DNA of 64,000 bases, from assembly GCA_033064195.1 (NCBI GenBank), contig JARBJD010000036.1, forward strand, positions 186,001 through 250,000, written 5' to 3'. Both the position numbers and the translations under genes were made by a program. This DNA comes from Blattamonas nauphoetae (lineage: Eukaryota > Preaxostyla > Oxymonadida). The notes under the pieces were generated by a model. That model was not told the origin of the DNA, made no database searches, and saw only the letters and a list, made by a program, of their open reading frames with translations. Positions 40,485 to 52,548 of this stretch are shown one piece after another; within the stretch, counting starts at the first letter, position 1; every line of letters begins with the position of its first letter.

Positions 40485-42001
40485 TCAAAATCTGTACATA
40501 AGTCCAGTAGGATAAACAAGAGTTTGTTGATACTGTGAAGGGACAACAGCAATAGGGACAGTGAAAGAGTTTGTAGATGTTTGGAGGTCTGAATCAGTTC
40601 TCCGAACCCAATCGTTATTGTTTGGCGTGCTCTCGCCAGACTTTGGGCTGTGTTCGATGTACACCAGAACAATACGAAGCATAAATGAGACACTGATGAG
40701 TGATGTTTCAAATTGGTGCAGAACACGAGATTTTGTTTGGGCTGGGAGTGAGAGGACAAACGAGTGGGATGCAGCATTGAAAATGTCGGTTCGTTCTTCC
40801 CATAAACAATGAATGTTTGTTGTTTTGGTTTGATGAAATGTTTCTTTCTCCTCGAACCTTGTGGAGAGAGTGAGATAGGCTCGGGATGGGATTCGGTTGA
40901 GTGAGATGGTGCAATGGATTTGTTTTGAAGTGTAGAGTGTTGCTGAAGAGAGACGAATGGTGGCGAGTGATGTGGTATTAGTCTGAGATGACGAGGGAGA
41001 GAGCAGAAGTGAGACTGGAGAGTTTGCCTTGTTCCACTTTGCCAGGTATGCTGTTTGGACATCTGGATCTGAGAGAGGGTGAGGTTTTGTATGGAAGGAT
41101 TTGTCGTTAAGAAGGAGCAACGATTGAATATGTTTCGATTCGATCGTTTGGGGTGTGTCTGGTGTGGGAGGAATTAGGGTTAGATTTTGCTCTTTGCACG
41201 TTTGTGATGCAGTCAAAAAATCAGAAATAGAAAGAACAGGAATGTTAGTGGAGATTGGAGGAGGCTCAGAGACTTGATCCTTCGGTTGAAGTGGATTGTC
41301 TTGGAATCATTTTGAAGATGAGAGAAAAAACAAACATGGAACAAGTGATGTTGAAAGAGCTGTTGAATAATTTGTACACATGGGGATTTCGAATGGGAAA
41401 AATGCGCCAAGTGGATTTTCTATGATAACTGGGATGTGGACGGGATTCATGCTGATCTTTGGACGAAGTGTGCCAATCTACGAGAGTAAGAGTGAAGTTC
41501 TCGAATACCGTGAGCATGTAGCGAACACTGAAGTAATGGCCACGTGATGTCGGGGGAATATCAGAGGGAATCTGGCAACGAAAGCGGTCTATAAAATGGT
41601 GAATCAACAGGAACTACGGACAAAATGCGACTTCATTTGGGGCAAATGAACGATTACACTCAATAATAGTTTGATTAGATGCACATATGGAGAAGCCTCG
41701 ACTCCCTAAGACCAACAACAGATTGATGTGGTGGATTTTAGAGAGGAGAATTATGGATAAAACAAGCGATACCCAAATCAAGGACATCAGGCATAGATGT
41801 TGACGGTGGAGGTCTTTTGATATTTTGGAGTACAGTTTGGCTGTCGGCATTATTTGTGAGAAGGAAGTCTCCATGAAATTGGATGGAGAGAAGGTCCACA
41901 GAGAGTGTTTGTCGCTCAGAAGAGTTTTTTACTTGAATAATTGTTTCCAAAACATCACCAGGATGATAAACTGAGTGAGGTATCTCACAATCAATCCACA
42001 T
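40485..42001 (-). CDS. RGP1: RGP1 homologue, Rab6/Ypt6 GEF complex subunit
   Basis: Five exons (41773-42001, 41622-41705, 41509-41588, 41336-41477, 40485-41299), introns 67, 33, 31 and 36 nt, give 449 residues. The arrestin-like Rgp1 domain is clear: WIDCEIPHSVYHPGDVLETI IQVKN, then SICASNQTIIECNRSFAPNE and YRFRCQIPSDIPPTSRGHY, rebuilt across an intron, and RYMLTIGTLRPK. It ends in SFMLRIVLVY with a hydrophobic C-terminal beta-sheet. RGP1 with RIC1 activates Rab6 at the Golgi. The start was put at MWIDCE because it matches the family N-terminus; an upstream ATG at 42074 gives a frame that does not join. The start lies 66 bp from the divergent RETSAT-like gene. Confidence 0.85.
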
Positions 42002-42067
42002 CCGTGACGTTAAACAATGGGCAACGAGGTAATCTCTACAGCATGTCGATAAATTCAACTCTGACGA
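42002..42067. promoter_or_regulatory. Divergent promoter, 66 bp
   Basis: Separates the start codons of RGP1 (minus) and the RETSAT/CRTISO-like gene (plus). No element recognised. Confidence 0.4.
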
Positions 42068-44035
42068 ATGTCATCAAAAAAAGCCGCAACTTATCTCTCT
42101 TTAATCAACGTTGAGAAATCTTCTACTGTTCTAGAAGTGTCAGAAAATGCCACGGACCAAACGTTGTTCGATGTGATCATCATAGGGGGTGGAATTGGTG
42201 GACTAACAACTGCTGCACTCCTCACACGTTTTGGTCTCAGTGTTTGCGTCTTAGAAAAAGGGAATCATGTTGGAGGTCTCATTGGACAAGTTTCCTTCTC
42301 ATGTCCTCATCATCTTTCCACAGTTTACAAAAGAAATTCATCTCCCTTTTACTCCACAAACGATGTTTTCATTTGAGAAAACATCACATTTTATTACCCA
42401 GAACCCTACATTGTCCTTTCTCCAATCCTGTGAAAATGGCACTCCATTTTTCCCCACTGCTTGGGATGATTTACAGATCAGAGTCGTTGATCAACCAGAA
42501 ATGACTATTGAGATACCCATTATTCCAACATTGAAATCTAAATATCCGTCAAAAGCTGCTGAGATAGACATCTTCTCAACGATGTGTTCACAAACTCGTT
42601 CTCACATCGATGAGGTCATTAAGTATCTCAACAACCTCTTCTTAAGCATTTTAGTTCATGCGTGACAACATCTATGGACATAATTCAGATTCTCACTGAA
42701 GGGCCAGAAATCATCCGAGACAAGCTTCCCACCATTCCAATTGACGCCTGGCTCGAACCATTTCATGTCTGTCTTCGGAGAATCTTTGGGGAAGAGGATT
42801 CTCTCTCACAGGAGATTGTTACTGTCTGCTCTTTGCCCTTTTCACTCCTCAAGTTCATCGAGGCTCTCTCCTCCCTCCTCCTCCTCCGTCCAAGCGACTC
42901 TCTCCCTGCATTGTCAGGCCTCCTCACTTTTGCACACTTTGCGTCACTTAACAAACCCGAAGTGAATGATGTCTTCTCGTCACGTCCACTCCTCCAGACA
43001 CTCCAGTCGATCATACTCGACCCAACAAAACACTCACAAATCCGGACGAACTGCAAAGTCAGACGAATTCTCACCGAAAAAATCGGTCCATTCCTCTCAG
43101 ACTGCAGGGCCTCTGGTGTGGAATATGTTCTTCCGGACAGCTCCGAACCAATCGTTCTCCGCGCGTCTGTCGTTGTCTCTGACATCAGCACGCCACACAT
43201 GATCAATCTCATCCACCCAGAACCACCCCCACCGCCAGAAATCACACCTTCAGAAGATCTCTCTCAGTCTCAAACGCTGCCTCCCGATGAAGAAGAGATC
43301 GCTCATCATCCGCTCACGAAACAGTTCCTCAGACATTGGGGATGGAAGGAAGGTCGGCCTCTCCCACCGCTCCGGGAAATCACGAGACCCACACCCCCAT
43401 CAGCCAGTGTCTGCTCTCTCTTCATCGTCGGGAAAGATCGGCCGGAAGTATTCAAACTGTTTTCAGGCCATTCTTCTGTTCTCGTCCTCCGCTCGCTTGA
43501 CTCCGAAGATTGGTTTACGAAGGACTGCATGTGGGTCTTGCTCACCTGCCATGAACTGCTTGCTCCTCACACGTCGCCCGGAGAGTGGGTGTTTGACCCC
43601 GTCACGATCACAGCCCACTTCTCGACTCCTTCTGTGAATTGGGAGGAGTATGCGCCGTTCGGAAAGGACGACGAGCGCACCGAAGAGTACGACTCGAAGA
43701 AACTTGAGATGATGTTGTACGCTCTCGACACGATCGAAGGAGGCATCCCAAACTTCAGAGAGGTCCTCGGCCACATCGAGACAGCCTCTCCTGCGACCAT
43801 CCGAGCCCAAACAGGCAATCCGGATGGGGCGTGTTTGGGATTCCGTCAGAGCGGAACGGATGCAATTGGAATGCTGGCAAACCTTCGAATGCCGCTTCGG
43901 GATTTGTATTCAGTCGGGGGATGGTCTCAGTTTGGAGGTGGTTTGGAGAATATTTCACGCAGCAGCCTCGTTGCTGCCGTAGAAATTGCTCGGCGAGCAG
44001 GAAAGGGAGAGTTCCAACGTGGAACTCCGATCTGA
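42068..44035 (+). CDS. FAD-dependent oxidoreductase, RETSAT/CRTISO (phytoene desaturase-like) family
   Basis: Three exons (42068-42289, 42324-42622, 42655-44035), introns 34 and 32 nt, give 633 residues. The N-terminal Rossmann fold has [18 protein letters not shown] and a [15 protein letters not shown] strand, the FAD-binding dinucleotide motif. The C-terminal end [20 protein letters not shown] is the second FAD motif of the COG1233 family, which includes all-trans-retinol 13,14-reductase and carotenoid isomerase. The middle is diverged. Substrate cannot be told; retinol or carotenoid chemistry is only family knowledge, and a flagellate without carotenoids may use it on another polyunsaturated lipid. 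The start codon is the only in-frame ATG upstream of the motif. Confidence 0.85.
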
Positions 44036-44119
44036 ACAGTCATTTCACACACACAACCTTAATTTTTCTTCAATCTGATGAAATGATGCAAACAAGACGA
44101 AAACAAGAACGAATTAATA

Positions 44120-45790
44120 TTAAAACGGTTTGGCGTCGGGGTCTGTCAGGATGCCGAGAGTGTCTGTTGGATACGAGAACACCATCGACATTCCCAGTGT
44201 GTGGTCCCCATCGAGCTGACTTCCTGTCTCGTTCAAAGAGGACTGCCTTCGGAGTTGGTATGAGTTGAGGATATCCTCGGCGAGTTCGTTGTACGTCGTG
44301 GTTGGCTTCAGCTCGGCCTCCAGATTGGATTCCGCTGCTTTCTTCTTCGCTTGGGACGATGTCTGTTGGGATGATGTGGAGGGGGTCGCTGCTGGCGTGC
44401 TTCCTTTGAGGGTCAGCTTGAAGTGAGTGTCGAAAAGGGGATTTGGATTGTACGGCCGTTTTGTGTTTCCGGAATAAAGAACTGGGCGGTTGGAGTTGAG
44501 ATGATATTCAAGTGCAGATCCGATTCTTCCAAAGTTTGGGAAGAGTTCATTGGTTGATTGAGGTGGTTTCTGCCCGAAAGCATTTCCTGTCGCAAATCCC
44601 TTGTTTTGTTGTCCGAAAGCCCCTCCCTGTGTCTGGCCAAATCCTCCCCATTGGTTCTGTCCAAATCCGCCTCCCTGGTTTTGTCCAAATCCTTTATTCT
44701 GTTGACCAAATGCACCTCCTTGTGCCTGTCCAAATCCTCCCCCTTGGTTTTGTCCAAATGCACCTCCCTGTGTCTGTCCAAATGCACCTCCCTGTGTCTG
44801 TCCAAACCCTGTATTTTGTCCAAATCCACCCCCTTGGTTTTGTCCAAATCCTATTTTCTGTTGACCAAATCCTCCTCCCTGTGTCTGTCCAAATCCTGTG
44901 TTTTGCTGTCCAAATCCACCTGTCCCAAATCCTTTGTTTTGCTGTCCGAACCCTCCTCCCTGATTTTGTCCAAATCCACCTGTCCCAAATCCCTTGTTTT
45001 GCTGTCCGAATCCTCCTCCCTGCGTCTGGCCAAATCCCCCTCCCTGGGTCTGTCCAAATCCTCCTCCTGTTGGTTGGCCAAATCCTCCTCCTTGCTTCTG
45101 GCCAAATCCTGTGTTTTGCTGTCCGAATCCTCCTGTTCCAAATCCTGTGTTTTGTTGTCCGAATCCTCCTCCCTGTGTTTGTCCAAATCCTTTGTTTTGC
45201 TGTCCAAATCCTCCTGTTCCAAATCCTGTGTTTTGTTGTCCGAATCCTCCTCCTTGATTTTGTCCAAACCCTGTGTTTTGCTGAACAAATCCTCCTTGTT
45301 GGTTTTGGCCAAATCCTCCTCCTTGATTTTGTCCAAAACCCCTGTTTTGTTGTCCGAACCCACCTCCTTGCTGCTGACCAAATCCTCCTTGTTGGTTTTG
45401 ACCAAAACCACCAGTTTGATTCTGTGCAAATCCCTGGTTCGAAGGTAAAACAGTCACTTGGAATGACCTTGAGTGGAGGAGAGCTTGATCTGCATTTGAA
45501 ATCGTTTTCGGACCGTGTTGTTGCGCTGTGCGTCCAAGAAAGTAGTCTTCTAGACGAAGTTCGAATGGGGATTTGTGACAATAGGTTGAAGAGAGACAGA
45601 TTGGTTCTGTCGAGAAACTTAACGAACGAGAGCCGACTTTTTCCATTAAAGACCCTGGTTGAGGAATGGTTTGTTGGAGTGCTGTCCCATGCGGAAGAAT
45701 CATTTTATCCTTCTGGATGGTGCTTTTCGCGAAGGAGGATATTCCAAACACAGCATCGTTCGTTGCGAGTGGTTGATTTTGATTGTTCAT
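44120..45790 (-). CDS. FG-repeat nucleoporin, NUP98-like N-terminal half
   Basis: One exon gives 556 residues. About 37 FG dipeptides lie in GGGFGQ/NTGFGQ-type repeats over the middle 280 residues, low in charge, as expected of cohesive FG domains. Upstream, KSPFELRLEDYFLGR resembles the KSxEELRxEDYxxG motif found beside the FG region in NUP98 homologues of plants and protists. The C-terminus (ALEYHLNSNRPVLY ... TLGMSMVFSYPTD) is not the NUP98 autoproteolytic domain. It thus may be a NUP98/NUP145N-type N-terminal half or a lineage-specific FG Nup. It lines the pore channel and is 56 bp from the divergent NUP160 gene. Confidence 0.75.
   Translation of the reverse strand: MNNQNQPLATNDAVFGISSFAKSTIQKDKMILPHGTALQQTIPQPGSLMEKVGSRSLSFSTEPICLSSTYCHKSPFELRLEDYFLGRTAQQHGPKTISNADQALLHSRSFQVTVLPSNQGFAQNQTGGFGQNQQGGFGQQQGGGFGQQNRGFGQNQGGGFGQNQQGGFVQQNTGFGQNQGGGFGQQNTGFGTGGFGQQNKGFGQTQGGGFGQQNTGFGTGGFGQQNTGFGQKQGGGFGQPTGGGFGQTQGGGFGQTQGGGFGQQNKGFGTGGFGQNQGGGFGQQNKGFGTGGFGQQNTGFGQTQGGGFGQQKIGFGQNQGGGFGQNTGFGQTQGGAFGQTQGGAFGQNQGGGFGQAQGGAFGQQNKGFGQNQGGGFGQNQWGGFGQTQGGAFGQQNKGFATGNAFGQKPPQSTNELFPNFGRIGSALEYHLNSNRPVLYSGNTKRPYNPNPLFDTHFKLTLKGSTPAATPSTSSQQTSSQAKKKAAESNLEAELKPTTTYNELAEDILNSYQLRRQSSLNETGSQLDGDHTLGMSMVFSYPTDTLGILTDPDAKPF
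44565..45430. repeat. In-frame FG repeat array
   Basis: Roughly 860 bp of short tandem and interspersed near-identical units (about 24-45 bp) encode the FG repeats of the nucleoporin; one unit type, fraction FGQTQGGG, recurs with almost the same codons. The high sequence identity implies recent expansion or gene conversion. The reverse strand is open over hundreds of codons because of the repeat, but that is a shadow. Confidence 0.85.
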
Positions 45791-45846
45791 CAATCGGTTT
45801 TGGGTGGATGGTTCCGTCAGAACGCTCGTGAAGAGAGAAGAGATTT
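45791..45846. promoter_or_regulatory. Divergent promoter of two nucleoporin genes, 56 bp
   Basis: Separates the FG nucleoporin start (minus) from the proposed NUP160 start (plus). Co-regulation of two pore components through one small promoter is inferred from position. Confidence 0.4.
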
Positions 45847-48800
45847 ATGGAACTGACGGTGTGGGTCGATCAGATGTATAACAAATTTATCAGGTCATCT
45901 TTCTTCTTGGAGTGTCGGTAAGTTCAATGAGAGGATCGAGCACCAGGGCTTCCATAATCGAATCGTGAAATTCTATCCCTGTGTGGGATTGTGGAATGTT
46001 GGATGGATGCTTGATTGGGACGGATCGAGATTGGCAATTGAAATGGAGACCTTACAACCGCAAATTTTGATTGACTATAGTCATTCACCGCTTTTGTATT
46101 CATTTAAGCAAGGTAATCTACAATCGTCTTCTGAAAATGCCCAATTCTGTGGCATTTACACTCTCCGTACTCATACGATCCATTGGTGTGGTTCTGTTTT
46201 TCATTCGTTCTCGTTACTCAAAATATTAGCTTTTTGATTTCATTTGTCAATTTTTAAGTGGTCTTCATTCTTCCTGACCGTTTTTGGACATCCATCCATC
46301 CGCTCTCCAGGCATGTACAAGGACAATATCTCCGATTGTTTGACTCATATCCCAATGCAGACACGTCCTCAACTAACACACTCACCATCAAATTTCAAGG
46401 AGATATTATCCCTGATGTCTCTTTCAGGGAAACAGAAACATCTCTACTGTGTTTTCTGACCACCAAAAGGTGGAGTCTTCACCGCATCTCCTTTACCAAT
46501 GCATTAACAGTATTTGTTTTATTTGAGTACCTTATATTTGCTCACCCAGATTCCATTGACCCAATCTCTTCTTACAACCCTCAACCATTCTCAGTTGATC
46601 CAAGCGCAATGTTTTCTTACTCTACAGAATCGAAAAGATGTACCAATGGTATCAACCACATTAGACAATGAAACATGCGCGATTGGATCTTCTGATGGGA
46701 CCATCACATTCATACAATTTCCGAGTATTGATATGGACTCAACAATTATACCATCCACAAAATCTCAGCATGTGGAAAGTTGTATTGTTGCTGATCCTCA
46801 ACCATCAACAACATTGACAGGAAGAATGATGGGACTTCTATCGAACCAAAGCGCTGGACGACAATCACCAATTCTTGGACTGATTTCTTTACCATGCGAG
46901 ACTGCTGGTTCGAACCGAAAAGAGTTTATTGTTGCTGCACATACTCTTAACAATGCAATTCATCTTTTCTTGGTGGAGATCATCACAGATGAAGAAAATC
47001 CACAGAACACTCCTCAATCTCAGCCATCGTTTGTGCAAAGAATATTCCGAACCACACCTACGCAACAACAGAACGATATTTTTATCAGGCCAACTTACCT
47101 TTCGACATGGGATTCGATGAATAACTCATTTTTTGCATTCGACTCAACAAAACGACTCTCTTTTATCCCAGGTGATCTTCCAAGACGCCATTCAACATGC
47201 ATCAATTCTTCTTCTCTTCAGATGCCTGCGTGCTTCTCGTTGAGATCAGATACGGTTTCATTAGCCACCCACAGCCCAACCTCTCATTTCTCCAAGATCA
47301 TGGAATCTACCCATGTTGGAGTAATGAATACCCTAAAACTTGATATGGTTCGTGACAAAGTTGCATATTTTTCGACAGTTTTGTTTTTAACCACACGGTC
47401 TGGCGACAATTCTCAACCATCCATCTCAATCATCTCGTTTCTCCTGAACATGGACTCCATCAACGATCCATCACCATTCCTCGTTTCCACACACACCACG
47501 CCACCGCTTTCAACGCCAAGTCTTCTCACGACGTCATCTCTTTTCTCGGCAACTTCGATATTAACATCGTTCTGTGCGGTCATCCATCCGCAGTCCATTT
47601 CTGATGATTCACCCTTTGACACATCTTCAGTCCAATATACTGTATCATTTTCGTCCCCTTCTCATCCATACATGCCGCTTTCAATCTTTGTGACTGAAGA
47701 CGGAGCATGGAAATCAAACGCGGTTCCAGCGATTGTCCCATCATCGCCCCAGCTTACCAACCATGACGAGCACGTCTTCCCCTTCTTTTCACACGAATCT
47801 CATTCTTCACATTTTCCATTTTCCTTCCATGAACCAGAGACGCATCGTCTCTTCACACAGCGCCTCTTCAGGAACACACTTTTCATCACAAAGTCAGTGG
47901 AACAAGCAACTCTTCCTGAGGTCCATTCGACTCTCTCCTTCTCTTCTTTTGAACTCTATCACGCACTCCGCATCTTCATCCTGCTCACATTCGGACCGTC
48001 GCTGTGCGATGAGACACAACAGGTGATCATCCAGTCTGATCCTGCCTCGGCCAAAATCCGAAGAGATCAAGCTCTGTTTCTGACAGACGCCGCCGCTCAG
48101 ATGAACTCTCTGCTGGAGGTTGAGATGGGAACTCGGCAAGCTTCACAAAAGATGGCAGTGGAAAGTCTGCGCCGATTGTTCAATTCGGTTTACTCGCAGT
48201 CGTCGATTGAGTGGAAGGACAACGCGTGCTCCCTCCTCATCCCGCAAAACCACTCGTATCTTCCCATCCCATCCCCAATCAGCATCCCACATCCATCCAC
48301 AGGCTCTTCCTGCCTCCGAATGTTTGTGCCCTCTCTTGTCTCGTCGTCGGCCATGCTCAGAACGAAAAAGAAGCAGGACAGCACTCTCACACTCTCCACG
48401 TTCTTCAGCCAGACTCACAATCAGCCCATTCCTGTCGAACTGTACAGCGAATATCGGCTTCTTTATTCGATTGTCATCAAAGTCCATTCTGCACTCACTC
48501 TCGCCTCGACTCTTCTTCCTCCTCGCAATTTCACCAACCACATCTCACTCGTCACATCAACTGCAGTCGTCCCTCTCTCGCCCAACTCCAGTCTGCTCAG
48601 CTGCATTCCGTCCAGTGAAGAATTCATTGCTTTGTATTCGGTCGCGACAGCACTTTCGAATGCCCTCATCGACAACGATCCTCTCCCAACACCGAAGGAA
48701 GACATTATTGCATCCACGTGGTGTGAGTCGGCCCTCTTCACTCTCGAGAGCAACGATGACCTCATCTACGCCCTCCTCCAGCCATCGCCAGCCTCTTCTC

Positions 48801-50785
48801 CGCCAGCCATGTCCCCTCAAACTCGAATTGCGAAAGCAATGGACAGCATGGTGAACACACTTCTGGATTTGCATTACGTCAAGCACTCCTTCACTCGAGA
48901 GATCGACACTGTTGTGGGGAAACACGGATGGAAGTTACTGTCGCTATGCTCGGATATTATCGACGACATGCACACACTCGTCATCACCCATCCACAGCAC
49001 CACAATCAAATCCTCTCGTTGATCTCACATCTTGTGTTTGTTCTTTTGGTGTCAGATCGGAAGGGAGTCTTTGGTCTCGATGATTCGGACTCCCCTCATT
49101 CAATGCAATCGATCTTGACGAATTTCCTCGCAATCACACTCAACATCCTCCATCCGACAGCCGATTCACTCAACCAAAGTGATCTGAGTCTCTCGCGTCC
49201 TTCTGCGCGGACGAGAGGAACACGCGACACAGACTCGATCTCGTCTCTGTCGCTCGACTCGGATGTCTCAGATGACAGATTGGACGTCTCAACAGCCGAC
49301 CCCACTGCCCTCAAACACGAAATCATCGTCATTTTCAGAAAAGCAGCAGATGCCTACCAACACGGAGAGGACCAGGATTCTCAGACATTTTTCAGTCGTG
49401 GCTTCTCGCTACTGATTCCGTACACACGCGACGTTGAACAGCTCCATTCCATCAACGACCATTCATCCATCGTAGCCACAACCCTCCCCATCATCCCAGC
49501 ACTCACGTCGAGTCTCTCCGTCCAACCAACTGTTGCTCACCTTACACAACGATGCATTGCTCTCTTCAGGACAGATCAGCAGAGAAAGATATCAATCCGT
49601 CTCGTCGAAGAAATCCTCGCTTTCAAAGAATCGTTCACTCACCAAACTTCTTTCCATCCTCTCCTCCAAACTCTCTTCACTCTTCTTGTCAAGGACAACT
49701 CGTTCCAAGAGGCATTCGATATTCTCCCGCAATTCATCGCCGAAGATGTGCAGATCAACCTTGAAACACTCGTGTCGACCATCCTTCAATCAGCAGAATC
49801 CCCTCTCGCAATCCTCTTCTCTCTCCAACTCGATGAATCGACATGTCGCGACATCGCTCGGATTCTGATTGAAGAGGGACGAAAACAAGATTTGGTTCAA
49901 GATGATTCACAAAGCTATTTTGACATTGCCGAATGTTTGTTCTTGTCTCACAAACTGTACGAGGATGCAGCATCTGCTCCACTGGAAGAGGCCATCCGAC
50001 TGTTTGCTTTCCTCACAACTCCTCCAACGCAGACAATCCTTCCAGCCAATCAGTACCATCGCATTCTCCAGCGAATCGTCCAAAAGCTTTCTGCTGCCAC
50101 TCACTCCTTGTCCAACATTCAGCACACAAACTCATCGTCTCTTCCATTCATCAGAAATCCGCTCCTTGCATCCACGCAGACTCCATTGTCTGTTCAGCAA
50201 CTTCTGAAAAAGATCAGATCTGCCAATCCTTCTGGACCACTTCCAACGAGGCCGAGCAGGACTCCAACTCGAACAATCTCTCCTCATCCGACCCTCTCCT
50301 CACAGCACTCTGTCTTCACACTCAGCGACCTCGAAGCATTGTCAGCACTCCATTCATCGCATCTCCTCCTCCATTCTGACATGCCCGCCAACCTCCATGT
50401 TCATGCATCCACGCCATCAGAGACACTGAACCAGCTCATCCAACACAATCATCACACGCCTGCCGCAAATCTCGCCCGCCATTTCAATCTCCCCCTCTCT
50501 CATCTCATCAACTCCCTCTCTTCATTTTCTTCTTCTCATCCAGAGACCCTCTCCACTCTTCTTTCGTTGTTGGACTCGTCAGATGAAAGTGTCATTGTCC
50601 AATCTCTGGAACGCATTGCTGAATCAGCTCAAGATCAGCTTCCTCCGGTCTTTGTTCAATATTACTTCAAAAAGAATCCTCGGGGATGCTTACGCTTCCT
50701 TATTGATCATGAATTGTTTGATCAAGCACAGGATATTTCTGATCATCTTATTGCGACAACGACTTTCTCATTTCATGAAATCTGA
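45847..50785 (+). CDS. NUP160: Nucleoporin NUP160/NUP120
   Basis: Four exons (45847-45893, 45934-46190, 46259-46509, 46550-50785), introns 40, 68 and 40 nt, give 1596 residues (human 1436). The N-terminal beta-propeller has TLTIKFQGDIIPDVSFRET and WSLHRISFT, matching the NUP160 strand VRLRFHDCPVLPGGVSIHET ... SVHRLLLPH, and later SSDGTITFIQF. The long alpha-helical stack ends with TLSDLEALSALHSSHLLL, AANLARHFNLPLSHLINSL and FVQYYFKKNPRGCLRFLIDHELFDQAQD, aligning with the NUP160 C-terminal domain. It is a Y-complex scaffold subunit of the nuclear pore. The first two exons are less certain: splice sites were chosen to connect frames. Confidence 0.88.
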
Positions 50786-50907
50786 AGAAAAACATCTCAC
50801 CGTTAATTTTAATTTCTGATACTTCTATCTAAATCGTCAATAGTCTCATTTTGAGTTCGCGATAAGTTATTATGGTTCTCATTTGGATCCTTTCATTCTC
50901 TGGTATA

Positions 50908-52524
50908 ATGAGGTTTGAATCTCTTTCATTCACGAATTCTCTTAGTGTTCTTGTTGAAACATCACAGGGAACACTTGTGATTGATTTGTACTATCAACAC
51001 TGCCCATTGGCATGCGAGAATTTTCTGAAGCTGTGCAAGATTAAATATTTCAATTGCACAACATTCCATAACATCCAGCCAAACCTTTTCATTCAAGGAG
51101 GTGATCCATCTGGAACAGGTCTTGGTGGCGATTCTATTTGGGGGTATATCACAGTTTCGTCTGTTCAAATGATCATGTTCTTTCTCTCCACAATCTAATC
51201 CTCTATTTTCATATCCTCCTGATGTGCTAGAATATTGCATGGGCAGTCAAGTCGTTTCTTTCAAAACGAGATTACACCACATCTTCGCCACGACAAAGTC
51301 GGCGTTGTTTGCATGGCAAATGCCGGTCCAGACAAGAATGCGTCTCAATTCTATATCACCTTATCACAAAGTCTTCCTTCTCGTGATGGAAAATTTACCA
51401 TCTTTGGACAAGTTACGGAAGGACTCGAGATCCTAGAAAAATTCAACGACGTTCTCCTCGAACAAGGAAAACCGCTCCAGAATTCAAGGTTTGCACGTCC
51501 ACACAAGTTATATTTTCTCTCCCCCAAAGAATTTATCATACTATCGTACTTCATGATCCATTTTCGGACCCAGATGGATTCGCCTCTCTTGTCCCTGTCT
51601 CCTCGCCAAAATTGAAGCCAGAGAAATTTCTCGTTTCCCTTTTCTTCTTGGTCACTGTTTCTTTAGAATGACCTTCCTGAAGATTTTGAAGAGATTGTCT
51701 TCCATGAGGATCAAACTGGAGAACTCGAAGTGGAAAAAATTGCTGCTCGACAGGCTCGCAGTGACGCTGTTGCTCTTGAAATCGTTTATTTTTCTTTTTT
51801 TCATGTTTTCCAGCTTGGGGATTTACCATCAGCGGATATTACACCAGACGAAAACACGCTTTTCATCTGCAAACTGAACAGTGCAACCGAAGAGTCGGGT
51901 CTCATTGCCATTTTCAACCAGTTTGGAAGAGTGAAGGAATGCTCGATTTCTCGAAACCCGCTCACTGGACAGTCCAGGCAATTTGGGTTTATTAAGTTCT
52001 CGTCCGTCGAAGAGGCCGAGAACGCATACACTCACAGCTTCGGCCTGATCATCGACGATCGGCATGTTCGTCTTGACTATTCGCAGAGCACCTCGGCTCA
52101 CCGTAGCCGAGCTCCGCAACGGTCTGGGGAGCACGTGCGAATCCAGGAGACTCTGCATCAACTGACAACACGGCAACGTCAAGAGAAGATGAAGGTGCAC
52201 AGGCAAGCCGAGCGAGAGATTGAGCGGAAACAACGCAGGAACGAGCGTGAGCGACGAGAGGAAGAGCGGAAGCATGCAACCTTTGCGTTGAAGAAGAACG
52301 TGAGTGGGACGACAGGGACTGAGGGGTACAGCTACGTCTACGCCGACACACCACGCGAACGACCATCTGAGCAGCAGGCGCATGGGTCGTCACACCGCCA
52401 CTCGCCCTCTCGTCGCAGACATGCTTCAAGGTCTCCGTCTCCCCGACGCCATTCGCGCTCGCACCGAAGACGATCCTGGTCGAGATCACCCTCACCTCGC
52501 CGGAGTTCACACCGGCGTCACTGA
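50908..52524 (+). CDS. PPIL4: Cyclophilin PPIL4 (peptidyl-prolyl isomerase plus RRM)
   Basis: Six exons (50908-50912, 50946-51143, 51231-51488, 51530-51632, 51667-51783, 51814-52524), introns 33, 87, 41, 34 and 30 nt, give 463 residues (human 492). The first coding exon is five bases, ATGAG, giving the conserved MSVLVETSQGTLVIDLY. The cyclophilin domain (FLKLCKIKYFN, QGGDPSGTGLGGDSIWG, ANAGPDKNASQFYIT, FGQVTEGLEIL) and the linker LGDLPSADITPDENTLFICKL lead to an RRM (RQFGFIKFS, RHVRLDYSQS) and an RS-rich tail. PPIL4 acts in the spliceosome. Its 3' end is 24 bp from TOE1 (convergent). Confidence 0.93.
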
Positions 52525-52548
52525 ACACGCAATTATCAAAGCCATCAT

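Noticed and set aside
42002-42074. RGP1 starting at 42074 with an intron, overlapping the RETSAT-like start
   Set aside because: The junction does not keep the reading frame; starting at 42001 gives MWIDCEIPHSV directly in frame and matching the family.
44512-45831. Long plus-strand ORFs (up to 439 codons) antisense to the FG nucleoporin
   Set aside because: They are created by the repeat, which keeps all frames open; products are low-complexity and cysteine-rich with no family, while the minus strand has clear FG repeats.
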